DNA of 18,754 nt from Teretinema sp964641135 (GTDB lineage Bacteria > Spirochaetota > Spirochaetia > Treponematales > Treponemataceae). Positions within the stretch are counted from its first letter, which is position 1, and each line of letters begins with the position of its first letter. The position numbers and the translations under genes are program-made. The DNA lies in NCBI GenBank assembly GCA_964641135.1, contig CAZXJV010000055.1, forward strand, positions 1 to 18,754, given 5' to 3'. The notes beneath the pieces were generated by a model. That model had not been told where the DNA came from and did no database searches. It saw only the letters and a list, made by a program, of their open reading frames with translations. Below are positions 1 through 6,185 of the stretch, piece after piece.

Positions 1-1555
1 CGTCAAAATGCGGAACGCCCCGGGTATAATACTGGGGAAACAGATACTGCAGTTGATCCTTGTGCTGAACAAGATCAAAGAACAGACTTTCACCCGGTTT
101 CACAGCAGCCATCAGATCTTTTTGAACCAGCGATGAAAACAGTCCGAAATTGAAAACCGCAATACTTCCGACCTTTCCGGCGGTCTCGGGAAACTCGACG
201 GCAAAATACCGTGCCTCTGATATTCGGCCGTAAGTGGAATCCCCGGCTGCATACGGGGCAAGAACAGCATGGTGTGCCCCCACCCGGCAGACCAGAGGAC
301 CGCCAAGAGAACGGGCGCGAAGCCAGGCCCTGCGGACATTCTCGCGGAAGGAGGATGCCCGGATTTCCTGTACATCCAGCTTTGATATTCCTTCCGGTTT
401 GGCATGAAACAAATAAAACTGATAATCAGCTGAAGCTCGGGAGATCTCAAAACCATACTGCAGCTGGTTCCAGTCATCATCAGAAAACCCGTCCCGAAAT
501 TCGGTAAACATCCCTTCTACAGCATCGATCCATTCATGAACGCCTTCACGGGTGGATATTCCCCCAAGACGGTATATCGTGTGCATAAGGGCTGCTGTGG
601 CAGTTGCAGAAGAATGCCTGCCGGCAAGCTCATTATAAAAACTCATTGTAGAATTTTGTGAATGACGTATTGCATGATCGATATCAATTTCCGTGTGTAA
701 AAAACCCGGGGGACTGTTTCTTTCCGTTTCCAGAATCCGGCTGTACAGCCCCTCATGACCAAAAACAGAATAACCTTCTTCACGGTTAAGGTAGGCGCCC
801 AGAGCCATTATGGCATCGAGAACAGGCTGAACATCGTGAACCTCGCCAAGAAAAAAGATTTCTTTACCCTTCGCCATTGCTGCAGGAATTTTAAAATCCT
901 GTTCACCGCGAATAATTCGGGCGGTTTCCAGTATTATCTCGGGACGGCGCTCTTGCGCTGCGACCAACGATGCAAGCTCATCTGGTGATAGCACCTGTAC
1001 CGGTTTGGCGACCCAGGAATTTCCCTGTTTAAGGAGACGTCCTTCTTCAAGAATCATGCTGCCGTTTGTGGTGGCAATACGGTATACGCTTTCATTCTCT
1101 TCTTCTAAAGGATACATCAAATACAACAAAGACAACCAATCATCAGCTGTCAGAACATTCCAGATAACCCTTTCATCATTGATTTTAAAAGTAAGGGTTG
1201 CATCGGCAAAAGGGTATACCCTGTCTCCGGAAACTATTCCTGTCCCTGTGAATACAATGTCTGTTCTTTTTAAAAGGGATCGGATCACCTGATTGTCACC
1301 AGGCAGTCCAAATACATACACCTGGCCCCGGGCCCGGGCTGCTTTAAAACTCTTTACCTGAAACACATCCCTGAAATACGAGGAAAGGCCGTCTGATTCA
1401 AAATAACTCACCAAGGGTTGGTAAAGCTGATGATCCTTTGGGGGAAGAGAATACACAAAAACAGGTTTTTGACCGGCAACAGACTCCTGCTGCGGCGCAC
1501 TGGCGCACGCTGCCAGCAGGAAAGAAAGCAGCAATACAAGTTTTATTTTCATCAT
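1..1555 (-). CDS. Lipoprotein with erythromycin-esterase/ChaN-like domain (3' end missing)
   Basis: An uninterrupted frame of 518 codons runs off the left edge without a stop, so the C-terminus is missing. The N-terminus is a lipoprotein signal: MMKIK, a hydrophobic stretch, then LLAAC with the lipidated Cys at residue 17. Residues about 30-215 match nothing I recognise. From about 230 the protein resembles the EreA/ChaN/TraB (Tiki) superfamily: FFLGEVHD at 235-241, FGHEGL near 265-270, a SFRENVRRAW helix at 402-411 like the R..N helix of erythromycin esterases, and GAHHAV at 426-431. In that superfamily the Glu and His residues of such motifs form the active or metal/haem site; the activity here is unknown. 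There is no clear Shine-Dalgarno sequence. TATACC lies 6-8 bases before the tandem ATGs, so the message could be nearly leaderless. No related gene adjoins it. Alternative reading: a haem-binding ChaN-type lipoprotein. Confidence 0.8.
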   Translation of the reverse strand, partial: MMKIKLVLLLSFLLAACASAPQQESVAGQKPVFVYSLPPKDHQLYQPLVSYFESDGLSSYFRDVFQVKSFKAARARGQVYVFGLPGDNQVIRSLLKRTDIVFTGTGIVSGDRVYPFADATLTFKINDERVIWNVLTADDWLSLLYLMYPLEEENESVYRIATTNGSMILEEGRLLKQGNSWVAKPVQVLSPDELASLVAAQERRPEIILETARIIRGEQDFKIPAAMAKGKEIFFLGEVHDVQPVLDAIMALGAYLNREEGYSVFGHEGLYSRILETERNSPPGFLHTEIDIDHAIRHSQNSTMSFYNELAGRHSSATATAALMHTIYRLGGISTREGVHEWIDAVEGMFTEFRDGFSDDDWNQLQYGFEISRASADYQFYLFHAKPEGISKLDVQEIRASSFRENVRRAWLRARSLGGPLVCRVGAHHAVLAPYAAGDSTYGRISEARYFAVEFPETAGKVGSIAVFNFGLFSSLVQKDLMAAVKPGESLFFDLVQHKDQLQYLFPQYYTRGVPHFD

Positions 1556-1680
1556 AAGCAAGGTATACCACAATCCGGTTTTTTCAAGGATCAGAGTAAA
1601 AGATGTGCCGGACAGAAACAAATTTCATCACCCCGGAAGAGCGCTTAACAATGCGGAATATATTGTTCCCCGGTGTCCGC

Positions 1681-2559
1681 CTATAATCGTACCCGCAGTC
1701 CGCACTGCCCTTGCTTCACAACAGAACCGAGAGCCGAAGCAAGGATATCTGTTTCGGTTTCGCCGGTGCAGTGGCAGCACACCAGATGGCGCAGGGACTG
1801 ACGGCGGAGATACTCGATGGTGGCAGTCATACGGCGCGTACCGGTTCCTGCAAGATGAAAACCGCCGACAACAGCGTACAGGGGCCGGCCTCCGGAAAGG
1901 GTGCGCGCGTGCTCGCAGGTGTTTTGAAGGCCTGCGTGGCAGCAGCCGGTTATCACAACCAGCCCCGCCGGGGTATCAATCCACACAGAAAGTTCATCAT
2001 CCATACAATCAGGCACAGTGCACTGCCCGTCTGCAAACAACAGAGGCGACGGCTGTTCTTCCGGTGCCAGGCGTGGAATCGCATGGATAAAACCCGCGCA
2101 GCCGCCCAAAAAGACTGGAACAAAGGTACCCGGCCCGTATAAAAAAAGCCGGTCCGGTTCCAGGGCATCAAGCGCCGAGCGGCTTTCCGGTGAAAGACCG
2201 ATGGGCCTGCACTGACCGGTCCGCTTGCTGAAGTGCCCGTCCCGGATATGGGCACAGGCATGCACCCGCAGGGCCGGCACCCGTTCAAGGACAGCAGGCA
2301 GGGCATCGGTGTGATCGTAGTGTCCGTGACTCAACACAAGATCTTCAACACCCTGCAGCGAGATACCGGCCGCATCCGCATTTGCAAAAAGACTGCCCCG
2401 GCCGACATCAAACAAAAGGCGCCGGGCGTCCGCTTCCACCAGAACAGAAAACCCGTGTTCGGCGGTATAAGGCGGGTCGGCCCGATTGTCGGCAAGGATG
2501 GTCAGGGTAACTGCTTCAGCTTGAACACAGCCGGCCTTGCCGGTATTCACGGCAGACAT
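1681..2559 (-). CDS. Metallo-beta-lactamase-fold hydrolase (COG1237-like)
   Basis: This 292-residue protein carries the metal-binding signature SHGHYDH at 77-83 (H78, H80, D82, H83). Further likely metal ligands sit in TGCCHAG (H208) and GGFHL (H235), and there is a late CCHCTG motif (H263). The pattern fits the COG1237 branch of the metallo-beta-lactamase fold, whose archaeal members were named for dihydropterin-aminobenzene-phosphate synthase. Most bacterial members have no known substrate. The protein is Cys-rich for the fold, with CC pairs at 206-207 and 261-262. It is the last gene of the six-gene sigma-54 operon, beginning 8 bases after the NifX-like gene's stop, with a G-rich ribosome site (GGGGGGG) just before the ATG. 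I see no hairpin-plus-T terminator after its stop. Its place in the operon suggests a role in cluster or thiol chemistry, which is inference. Confidence 0.85.
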   Translation of the reverse strand: MSAVNTGKAGCVQAEAVTLTILADNRADPPYTAEHGFSVLVEADARRLLFDVGRGSLFANADAAGISLQGVEDLVLSHGHYDHTDALPAVLERVPALRVHACAHIRDGHFSKRTGQCRPIGLSPESRSALDALEPDRLFLYGPGTFVPVFLGGCAGFIHAIPRLAPEEQPSPLLFADGQCTVPDCMDDELSVWIDTPAGLVVITGCCHAGLQNTCEHARTLSGGRPLYAVVGGFHLAGTGTRRMTATIEYLRRQSLRHLVCCHCTGETETDILASALGSVVKQGQCGLRVRL

Positions 2560-2567
2560 AGCCCCCC

Positions 2568-2909
2568 CTAGTGATCGCAGGCATTGGTGCCGGTGATAAG
2601 GGTGCCGTCAAGGTATTCGCGAACGAGCTCCCCGGTTTCCCGTGCAGGTGCGCCCACGCACACGACTATCCCGCGCTCGGCAAAAAGGTCGCGCGCGCGC
2701 TGGCCCATCCCGCCTGCGATAATATGGGAGATGCCTTGTTCTCCCAAAAAACGGGGCAGAAGCCCCGGCTCATGCGGAGGTGCGGTTATATAGCTTTTGG
2801 CGCCGACTGTTTTACCGTCATCGGCAATCTCGTAGGCGTCAAAACCGGCGCAATGCCCAAAGTGGGCGGTCAGTTTCCCGTTTGCAACGGGCACGGCAAT
2901 CTTCATCAT
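2568..2909 (-). CDS. NifX/NifB-C-like metal-cluster-binding protein
   Basis: This 113-residue single-domain protein belongs to the dinitrogenase iron-molybdenum cofactor family (Pfam Nitro_FeMo-Co, the fold of NifX, NafY and the NifB C-terminus). Visible hallmarks are the MKIAVPVANG strand, HFGHCAGF at 16-23, PPHEPG at 44-49, a Gly-rich HIIAGGMGQRA turn at 62-72, and the terminal NACDH. The conserved H16, H19, C20, H46, C111 and H113 are plausible metal ligands. Family members bind or carry Fe-S or Mo-containing clusters; none of the nitrogenase genes themselves are in this window. The start codon shares a base with the upstream stop (TAATG) and follows AAGGAG. The second ATG, one codon later, is equally plausible. 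It sits between the second MinD-type ATPase and the hydrolase gene. Confidence 0.9.
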   Translation of the reverse strand: MMKIAVPVANGKLTAHFGHCAGFDAYEIADDGKTVGAKSYITAPPHEPGLLPRFLGEQGISHIIAGGMGQRARDLFAERGIVVCVGAPARETGELVREYLDGTLITGTNACDH

Positions 2910-3802
2910 TATAAACTCCTTGCAAGTGTATCAAATATTCCGGAAATCTGTTCCGGTATTGTGCTGTCCGGCTGCTGTTGATCGCAGTATTCAACCAGGC
3001 TTACGCCCATTATCTGTGCCCGCGTATAGGCAGGGTCGTAAGCAAGGGAGCCTGCAAAAGGCACGGCGTTTCGTTCACACCAGGCAGATATTTCCGCTGT
3101 TACGCCGGTATTGATATCGGCCTTGTTTACGCAGACTGCAAAGGGGATGGCAAAATGACGAACCAGAGATGCTACCCGCTCCAGATCATGCATCCCGGAT
3201 ACCGTCGGTTCCGTTACAACAAGAACGGCATCGGAGCCGGTAATTGAGGCGATGACCGGGCAGCCGGTTCCCGGGGAACCGTCAACCAGAATCCAGTCGG
3301 CCCCTGTTTGAGTCGCGACCTGTTTGGCTTCGCGCCGTACCCTGGTTACCAGTTTGCCGGAATTCTCGGCACGGATATCAAGGGCGGCATGCACAAGGGG
3401 GCCGAACCTGGTATCAGAACGGAACCATCGCCCGCAGCGCCTGTCAACAAAATTGATAGCACCGGCAGGGGCAATACGCACACAGACCCCGCAGCCCTCG
3501 CAGGAGGCTGCATCAAGGGTCCAGTGTCCGGCGCTTGTTTCTGTAAAGGCCTCAAACCGGCAGGCCTGCGCTGCTTGCGCACAGTCTCCTTCCCTGCCGG
3601 GCGCTATCTGTGCGACTCTGCCGCTGATAAACACTTCTTCTGTACGAACCTCGGGAGCAAGGACCAGATGAAGGTCGGCTGCATCTACATCGCAGTCGGC
3701 ACAAACCAGTGTGCCCCGCCTGGAGGCAACTGCTGCAAGACTTGCGGTAAGGCTGGTTTTACCTGTTCCGCCCTTGCCGCTTATAATGACAAACTCTTTC
3801 AT
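2909..3802 (-). CDS. MinD-superfamily ATPase with degenerate ferredoxin insert
   Basis: A 297-residue MinD/Mrp-type P-loop ATPase with an inserted ferredoxin domain. The deviant Walker A is SGKGGTGKTS at 8-17, followed by DCDVDAADLH (switch I region), VDGSPGTGCP at 173-182 (Walker B/switch II) and TEPTVSGMHDL at 198-207. The insert at about 70-118 is unusual. Its first Cys motif keeps only C74 and C81, with Glu and Ala at the other two positions. Its second keeps C101, C104 and C107 but has Ala at 111. By the usual cross-over ligation of 2[4Fe-4S] ferredoxins, this removes one cluster and leaves the four ligands of the other. The chosen start overlaps the upstream stop (ATGA) and follows GGAGG by six bases; an in-frame ATG eleven codons earlier lies inside the previous gene and is unlikely. 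Paired with the next ATPase, it resembles the ATPases of the Desulfovibrio ORP complex. Confidence 0.9.
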   Translation of the reverse strand: MKEFVIISGKGGTGKTSLTASLAAVASRRGTLVCADCDVDAADLHLVLAPEVRTEEVFISGRVAQIAPGREGDCAQAAQACRFEAFTETSAGHWTLDAASCEGCGVCVRIAPAGAINFVDRRCGRWFRSDTRFGPLVHAALDIRAENSGKLVTRVRREAKQVATQTGADWILVDGSPGTGCPVIASITGSDAVLVVTEPTVSGMHDLERVASLVRHFAIPFAVCVNKADINTGVTAEISAWCERNAVPFAGSLAYDPAYTRAQIMGVSLVEYCDQQQPDSTIPEQISGIFDTLARSL

Positions 3803-4746
3803 TGCGCTCCTCCCGGGCCTGTCCGGTTTTTCCATTCGTGAACCAGCAAGCCCGCAAGAGCGGAAAATATACGCCGATATTCAGGGGCTGCAACAATCAG
3901 GGGCTCGCCCCGCGAATAACCGGCGGCAATGCGCCGCTCTTCCGGAATTTGAAGCAGGATTCGGATACCTTCACTGCTGCAATACTCGACAACACGGTCA
4001 TCCCCTGAATCACTGCGGTTTATAATTACACCGAAGGGTATGTCCATTGCCCGCACCGTATCGATGGCAAGCCGCAGATCATGCAGGCCGAAGGGGGTCG
4101 GCTCGGTAACCAGAATGACATAGTCAACACCGGTCAGGGCCGTTCCCATCGGGCAGGAAGTTCCGGGAGGGGCATCGATAACTTCCAGGACTCCGCAGTC
4201 CGCGTTGCCACAGTCCGCGGTTCTCCTTTCCGCCGCAGCGCCTGACCGCCCTTTTACTGCGCGAATAACCGGCGGGGACATGGCCTTGCCGATGGACAAT
4301 AAACCCTGATAAAAACCCATGTCAGGCGCAGATGATCCGGAAGCGGCGGCACCGCAGCCCACACGGCTAACGCGGCCTTCGGTCAGTGTGCCGATTTCTG
4401 AAGCTACTTCCCGTATGGCCTTTTCGGGACACACCAGGGCACAGCCCCCGCAGGAGTGGCACAACTCCGGAAAAACCAGCACCGTTTTGCCGACACGTAC
4501 GATGGCGTTAAACTCGCAAAAACGGGCACACTCGCCGCAGGCAGTACAACGCGTCTCATCGATAAGGGGTATCGGCACACAGACAGGACTTTCCACCGGA
4601 TCGCTGACTTTCAGAAAAAGAGCAGCATTCGGCTCTTCTACATCACAATCCAGCAGGTGTACCATTCCTTGGGCAGCCAGGGCCAGGGACACGGCAACAG
4701 TTGTTTTTCCGGTTCCGCCCTTGCCGCTCGCAACTGCTATCCTCAT
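3799..4746 (-). CDS. MinD-superfamily ATPase with 2[4Fe-4S] ferredoxin insert
   Basis: A 315-residue partner of the following ATPase. It has a deviant Walker A (ASGKGGTGKTT, 6-16), DCDVEEPN at 33-40, DAPPGTSCP at 191-199 and TEPTPFGLHDL at 214-224. The ferredoxin insert is complete: C67, C70, C73, C77 and C96, C99, C102, C106, each followed by the typical Pro/Glu-x-Ala-Ile tail, so two [4Fe-4S] clusters are expected. A less conserved stretch at about 125-187 holds C131 plus a near-tandem ADCGNADCG (C179, C184) produced by a 15-base duplication. The protein is cytosolic, and ATP-dependent cluster or electron transfer with the NifX/ORP-like partners is the family-based expectation. The start overlaps the stop of the ORP-like gene (ATGA), so translation is probably coupled. 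Confidence 0.93.
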   Translation of the reverse strand: MRIAVASGKGGTGKTTVAVSLALAAQGMVHLLDCDVEEPNAALFLKVSDPVESPVCVPIPLIDETRCTACGECARFCEFNAIVRVGKTVLVFPELCHSCGGCALVCPEKAIREVASEIGTLTEGRVSRVGCGAAASGSSAPDMGFYQGLLSIGKAMSPPVIRAVKGRSGAAAERRTADCGNADCGVLEVIDAPPGTSCPMGTALTGVDYVILVTEPTPFGLHDLRLAIDTVRAMDIPFGVIINRSDSGDDRVVEYCSSEGIRILLQIPEERRIAAGYSRGEPLIVAAPEYRRIFSALAGLLVHEWKNRTGPGGAQ

Positions 4747-5105
4747 ACCCAGTGACCTTCTACATCGGCCCCGGTAATCCGGATGAGTTTACCGGCTTCC
4801 CATTGGGCAAGAGCCTGACGCACCGGGCCGGCCTTTGCCAGATACACGGGGACTCCCGCAGCGGTCAGCACCGCAAAGGCCTTTGGTCCGGCATGACCGG
4901 TAATCAAGACATCAGCACCGGCATTTACCACATGCTGTGCAGACTGGATTCCTGCACCCTGGGCTGCCTCCAGATTCTGGCTGTTGTTGATAAACAAAGT
5001 CGATCGGGTTTCTGTATCGAACAGGATAAATCCGGCAGCCCGCCCAAAGCGGGTATCCAGCTGGTCTTCAAGGGCAGCTCCTGAGGAACTGATCGCAATC
5101 TTCAT
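4743..5105 (-). CDS. ORP-like NifX-family protein
   Basis: This 120-residue single-domain protein has the sequence pattern of orange-protein (ORP)/NifX relatives: DTRFGRAAGF at 17-26, a NNSQNLEAAQGAGIQSAQ segment at 40-57, and ITGHAGPKAF at 68-77. It contains no cysteine. In Desulfovibrio gigas ORP binds a Mo-Cu sulfide cluster non-covalently, so lack of Cys does not argue against cluster binding, but cofactor identity here is unknown. Its start overlaps the end of the upstream NifX-like gene (ATGA) with AAAGGAG eight bases before it, and its stop overlaps the next ATPase start. It is the best candidate for the scaffold that works with the two ATPases. Alternative: a plain NifX-type carrier without molybdenum. 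Confidence 0.88.
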   Translation of the reverse strand: MKIAISSSGAALEDQLDTRFGRAAGFILFDTETRSTLFINNSQNLEAAQGAGIQSAQHVVNAGADVLITGHAGPKAFAVLTAAGVPVYLAKAGPVRQALAQWEAGKLIRITGADVEGHWV

Positions 5106-5530
5106 GGGGTATCTTCTCCTTTATAGTGCACAGGTAGTGACAGGCCGTGCCGACGTTGCCGACACCGGCGGCGGCGGGGGCACGAACAGCCGGGCATGGA
5201 AAACGATTCATTCTCGAGTGCCCCTTTTGCCCAGGCCGCGCAAACCCGGTCTACCGTGCCGGAAACAAAGGGGATAACCTCTATTTCCGCATCTAGCAAA
5301 CTGGTCTGATATTCAGGCGACAGGGCGCCGCATAAAAGCAATCCTGCACCGGCAGTCTTAAGCACTGCAGCCTTTGCATCGGGGCTGTTATCGGAAAAAC
5401 TCAGCATCTGTGCGGACATCGCAGTTTCAGTGAACCGGCCGGCTTCGTCCCGATCAATGACAAGGCAGCGCGCCGATACGTCAAAAACCGGTGCAATCCT
5501 TCCATTCCAATATGACAGGGCAATCTTCAT
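5102..5530 (-). CDS. NifX-like protein with Cys/Arg-rich C-terminal tail (first operon gene)
   Basis: A 142-residue protein whose first ~105 residues form the NifX-type fold, opening with MKIALSYWNGRIAPVFD (the RxxPVFD element is typical of this branch). The C-terminus is distinctive: MPGCSC at 112-117 runs into PRRRRCRQRRHG at 118-129, giving C115, C117 and C123 inside a strongly basic patch, then about 13 ordinary residues. This could ligate a metal or bind nucleic acid or an acidic partner; that is inference. It is the promoter-proximal gene of the sigma-54 operon. The initiating ATG lies only 12 bases from the -12 element and has no Shine-Dalgarno sequence, so the transcript is predicted to begin at or within a base or two of the start codon. 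The conserved N-terminal strand argues against a later start. Confidence 0.87.
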   Translation of the reverse strand: MKIALSYWNGRIAPVFDVSARCLVIDRDEAGRFTETAMSAQMLSFSDNSPDAKAAVLKTAGAGLLLCGALSPEYQTSLLDAEIEVIPFVSGTVDRVCAAWAKGALENESFSMPGCSCPRRRRCRQRRHGLSLPVHYKGEDTP

Positions 5531-5540
5531 GGTTACTATT

Positions 5541-5558
5541 AAGCAAGTTTCATGCCAG
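5541..5558 (-). promoter_or_regulatory. Sigma-54 promoter of the NifX/ORP/MinD operon
   Basis: On the minus strand the sequence reads CTGGCATGAAACTTGCTT. This is TGGCATG-N4-TTGCT, matching the sigma-54 consensus TGGCACG-N4-TTGCW with a GG-N10-GC spacing. The only departure in the core is T for C at the sixth base. The C of the -12 element is at 5543, which places transcription start near 5531, next to the ATG at 5530. An encoded sigma-54 activator lies 0.7 kb away. Confidence 0.85.
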
Positions 5559-5594
5559 GAATTTCCGCTTCAAAACAATGTCATTCTCACACAC

Positions 5595-5612
5595 CATTGC
5601 ATTAGTGCATTG
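5595..5612. promoter_or_regulatory. Proximal 18-bp palindrome, candidate activator site
   Basis: CATTGCATTAGTGCATTG agrees with its own reverse complement at 14 of 18 positions, with perfect TGCA arms. Its centre is about 72 bp upstream of the predicted sigma-54 start point, a usual place for an enhancer-binding protein. It shares ATTGCA and several right-arm positions with the palindrome centred exactly 32 bp further out. Proposed ligand, by inference: the Fis-type helix-turn-helix of the activator at 6186-7574. Confidence 0.6.
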
Positions 5613-5614
5613 TA

Positions 5615-5643
5615 TTCATAAAAAGGGATTGCAATGTTACAAT
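5615..5643 (+). promoter_or_regulatory. Candidate sigma-70-type promoter for the divergent redox gene
   Basis: TTCATA (4/6 to the -35 consensus) and TACAAT (5/6 to the -10) are separated by 17 bases. Predicted start is about 5650, giving a leader of roughly 58 bases before the ATG at 5708. It is only a consensus match. Confidence 0.4.
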
Positions 5644-5644
5644 C
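5627..5644. promoter_or_regulatory. Distal 18-bp palindrome, candidate activator site
   Basis: GATTGCAATGTTACAATC agrees with its reverse complement at 14 of 18 positions, with GATTG/CAATC outer arms intact. Its centre is about 104 bp from the sigma-54 start point and 32 bp (three helical turns) from the proximal site. It also overlaps the -10 of the candidate divergent promoter for the C_GCAxxG_C_C gene, so a bound activator could affect both directions. Confidence 0.6.
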
Positions 5645-5707
5645 AATTCTGCAAACAACCGGATGCACCTCTTGCCCAAGACCGATCATGTACGGTACAA
5701 GATTCAC

Positions 5708-6172
5708 ATGAATGAAAATGAAGCTGGTCATGGAGAGAGCGCGGTCGAATGGTTTTGCAAGGGATATAATTGTGCCCAGGCAACTGCATCGGCCTTTGCA
5801 GCAGAAGCAGGTCTTGAACCGGAAGCGGTACACCGTATGATGGCCGGATTCGGCGGAGGCATCGGCGGTACGCGGGAATTATGCGGCGCCGTTACCGGCA
5901 TGATCTGGGCCCTCGGCATCACCAGAGGCGGATATGATCCGCATGATAATCAGGCAAAAACCCGGATGTACCTGGCAGTGCGCGAAGCTATTCACGAATT
6001 TAGCGAGCAGTTTGGAACCACCAACTGCCGGGACTTATTACTGAAAGCGGGATGTCTTCCCAAACCCGATCCGGCCGTACGCAATGCCGACTACTACGCA
6101 AAACGGCCCTGCGCGCACTTCGTCCAGGCAGCAGCAGACATTGCCGGCAGGCGCATGACCGAAAGCGAATAA
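5708..6172 (+). CDS. C_GCAxxG_C_C family putative redox protein
   Basis: This 154-residue protein of the C_GCAxxG_C_C family (TIGR01909/PF09719) is thought to be redox-active through conserved cysteines. Visible: C17 and NC22AQ near the N-terminus, the Gly-rich GFGGGIGGTRELC59GAVTG core at 47-64, NC107RDLL, C116 and C135. There is no signal peptide. I chose the ATG at 5708 because the family begins only a few residues before the 'W/F-x-x-G-Y-NC' helix; an in-frame ATG at 5663 would add 15 uncharacteristic residues across the intergenic region. No strong ribosome site is visible for either. It is divergent from the ORP-like operon and convergent with the sigma-54 activator gene, with only 13 bases between stops. 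Function beyond thiol or metal redox is unknown. Confidence 0.88.
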   Translation: MNENEAGHGESAVEWFCKGYNCAQATASAFAAEAGLEPEAVHRMMAGFGGGIGGTRELCGAVTGMIWALGITRGGYDPHDNQAKTRMYLAVREAIHEFSEQFGTTNCRDLLLKAGCLPKPDPAVRNADYYAKRPCAHFVQAAADIAGRRMTESE

Positions 6173-6185
6173 ATAACAGGTACGT

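Noticed and set aside
1327..1338. CCCGGGCCCGGG palindrome
   Set aside because: Lies inside the lipoprotein coding sequence (Ala-Arg-Ala-Arg-Gly) in GC-rich DNA; no repeat or regulatory context.
1605..2142. Plus-strand open frames opposite the metallo-beta-lactamase-fold gene
   Set aside because: Low-complexity Arg/Gln/Pro composition typical of antisense frames in GC-rich genes; no start signals.
3308..3841. Long plus-strand open frame antisense to the MinD ATPases, with several Cys
   Set aside because: Its Cys mirror codons of the opposite-strand gene; no ribosome site, no recognisable domain, and the minus-strand frames are unmistakable.
5660..5675. Plus-strand sigma-54-like element GG-N11-GC with TTGC upstream of the C_GCAxxG_C_C gene
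   Set aside because: The spacing is one base too long and the upstream half lacks TGGCAC; sigma-54 tolerates spacing changes poorly.
5689..5699. TGTACGGTACA palindrome just before the C_GCAxxG_C_C start codon
   Set aside because: Only five-base arms and no second copy; could easily arise by chance.
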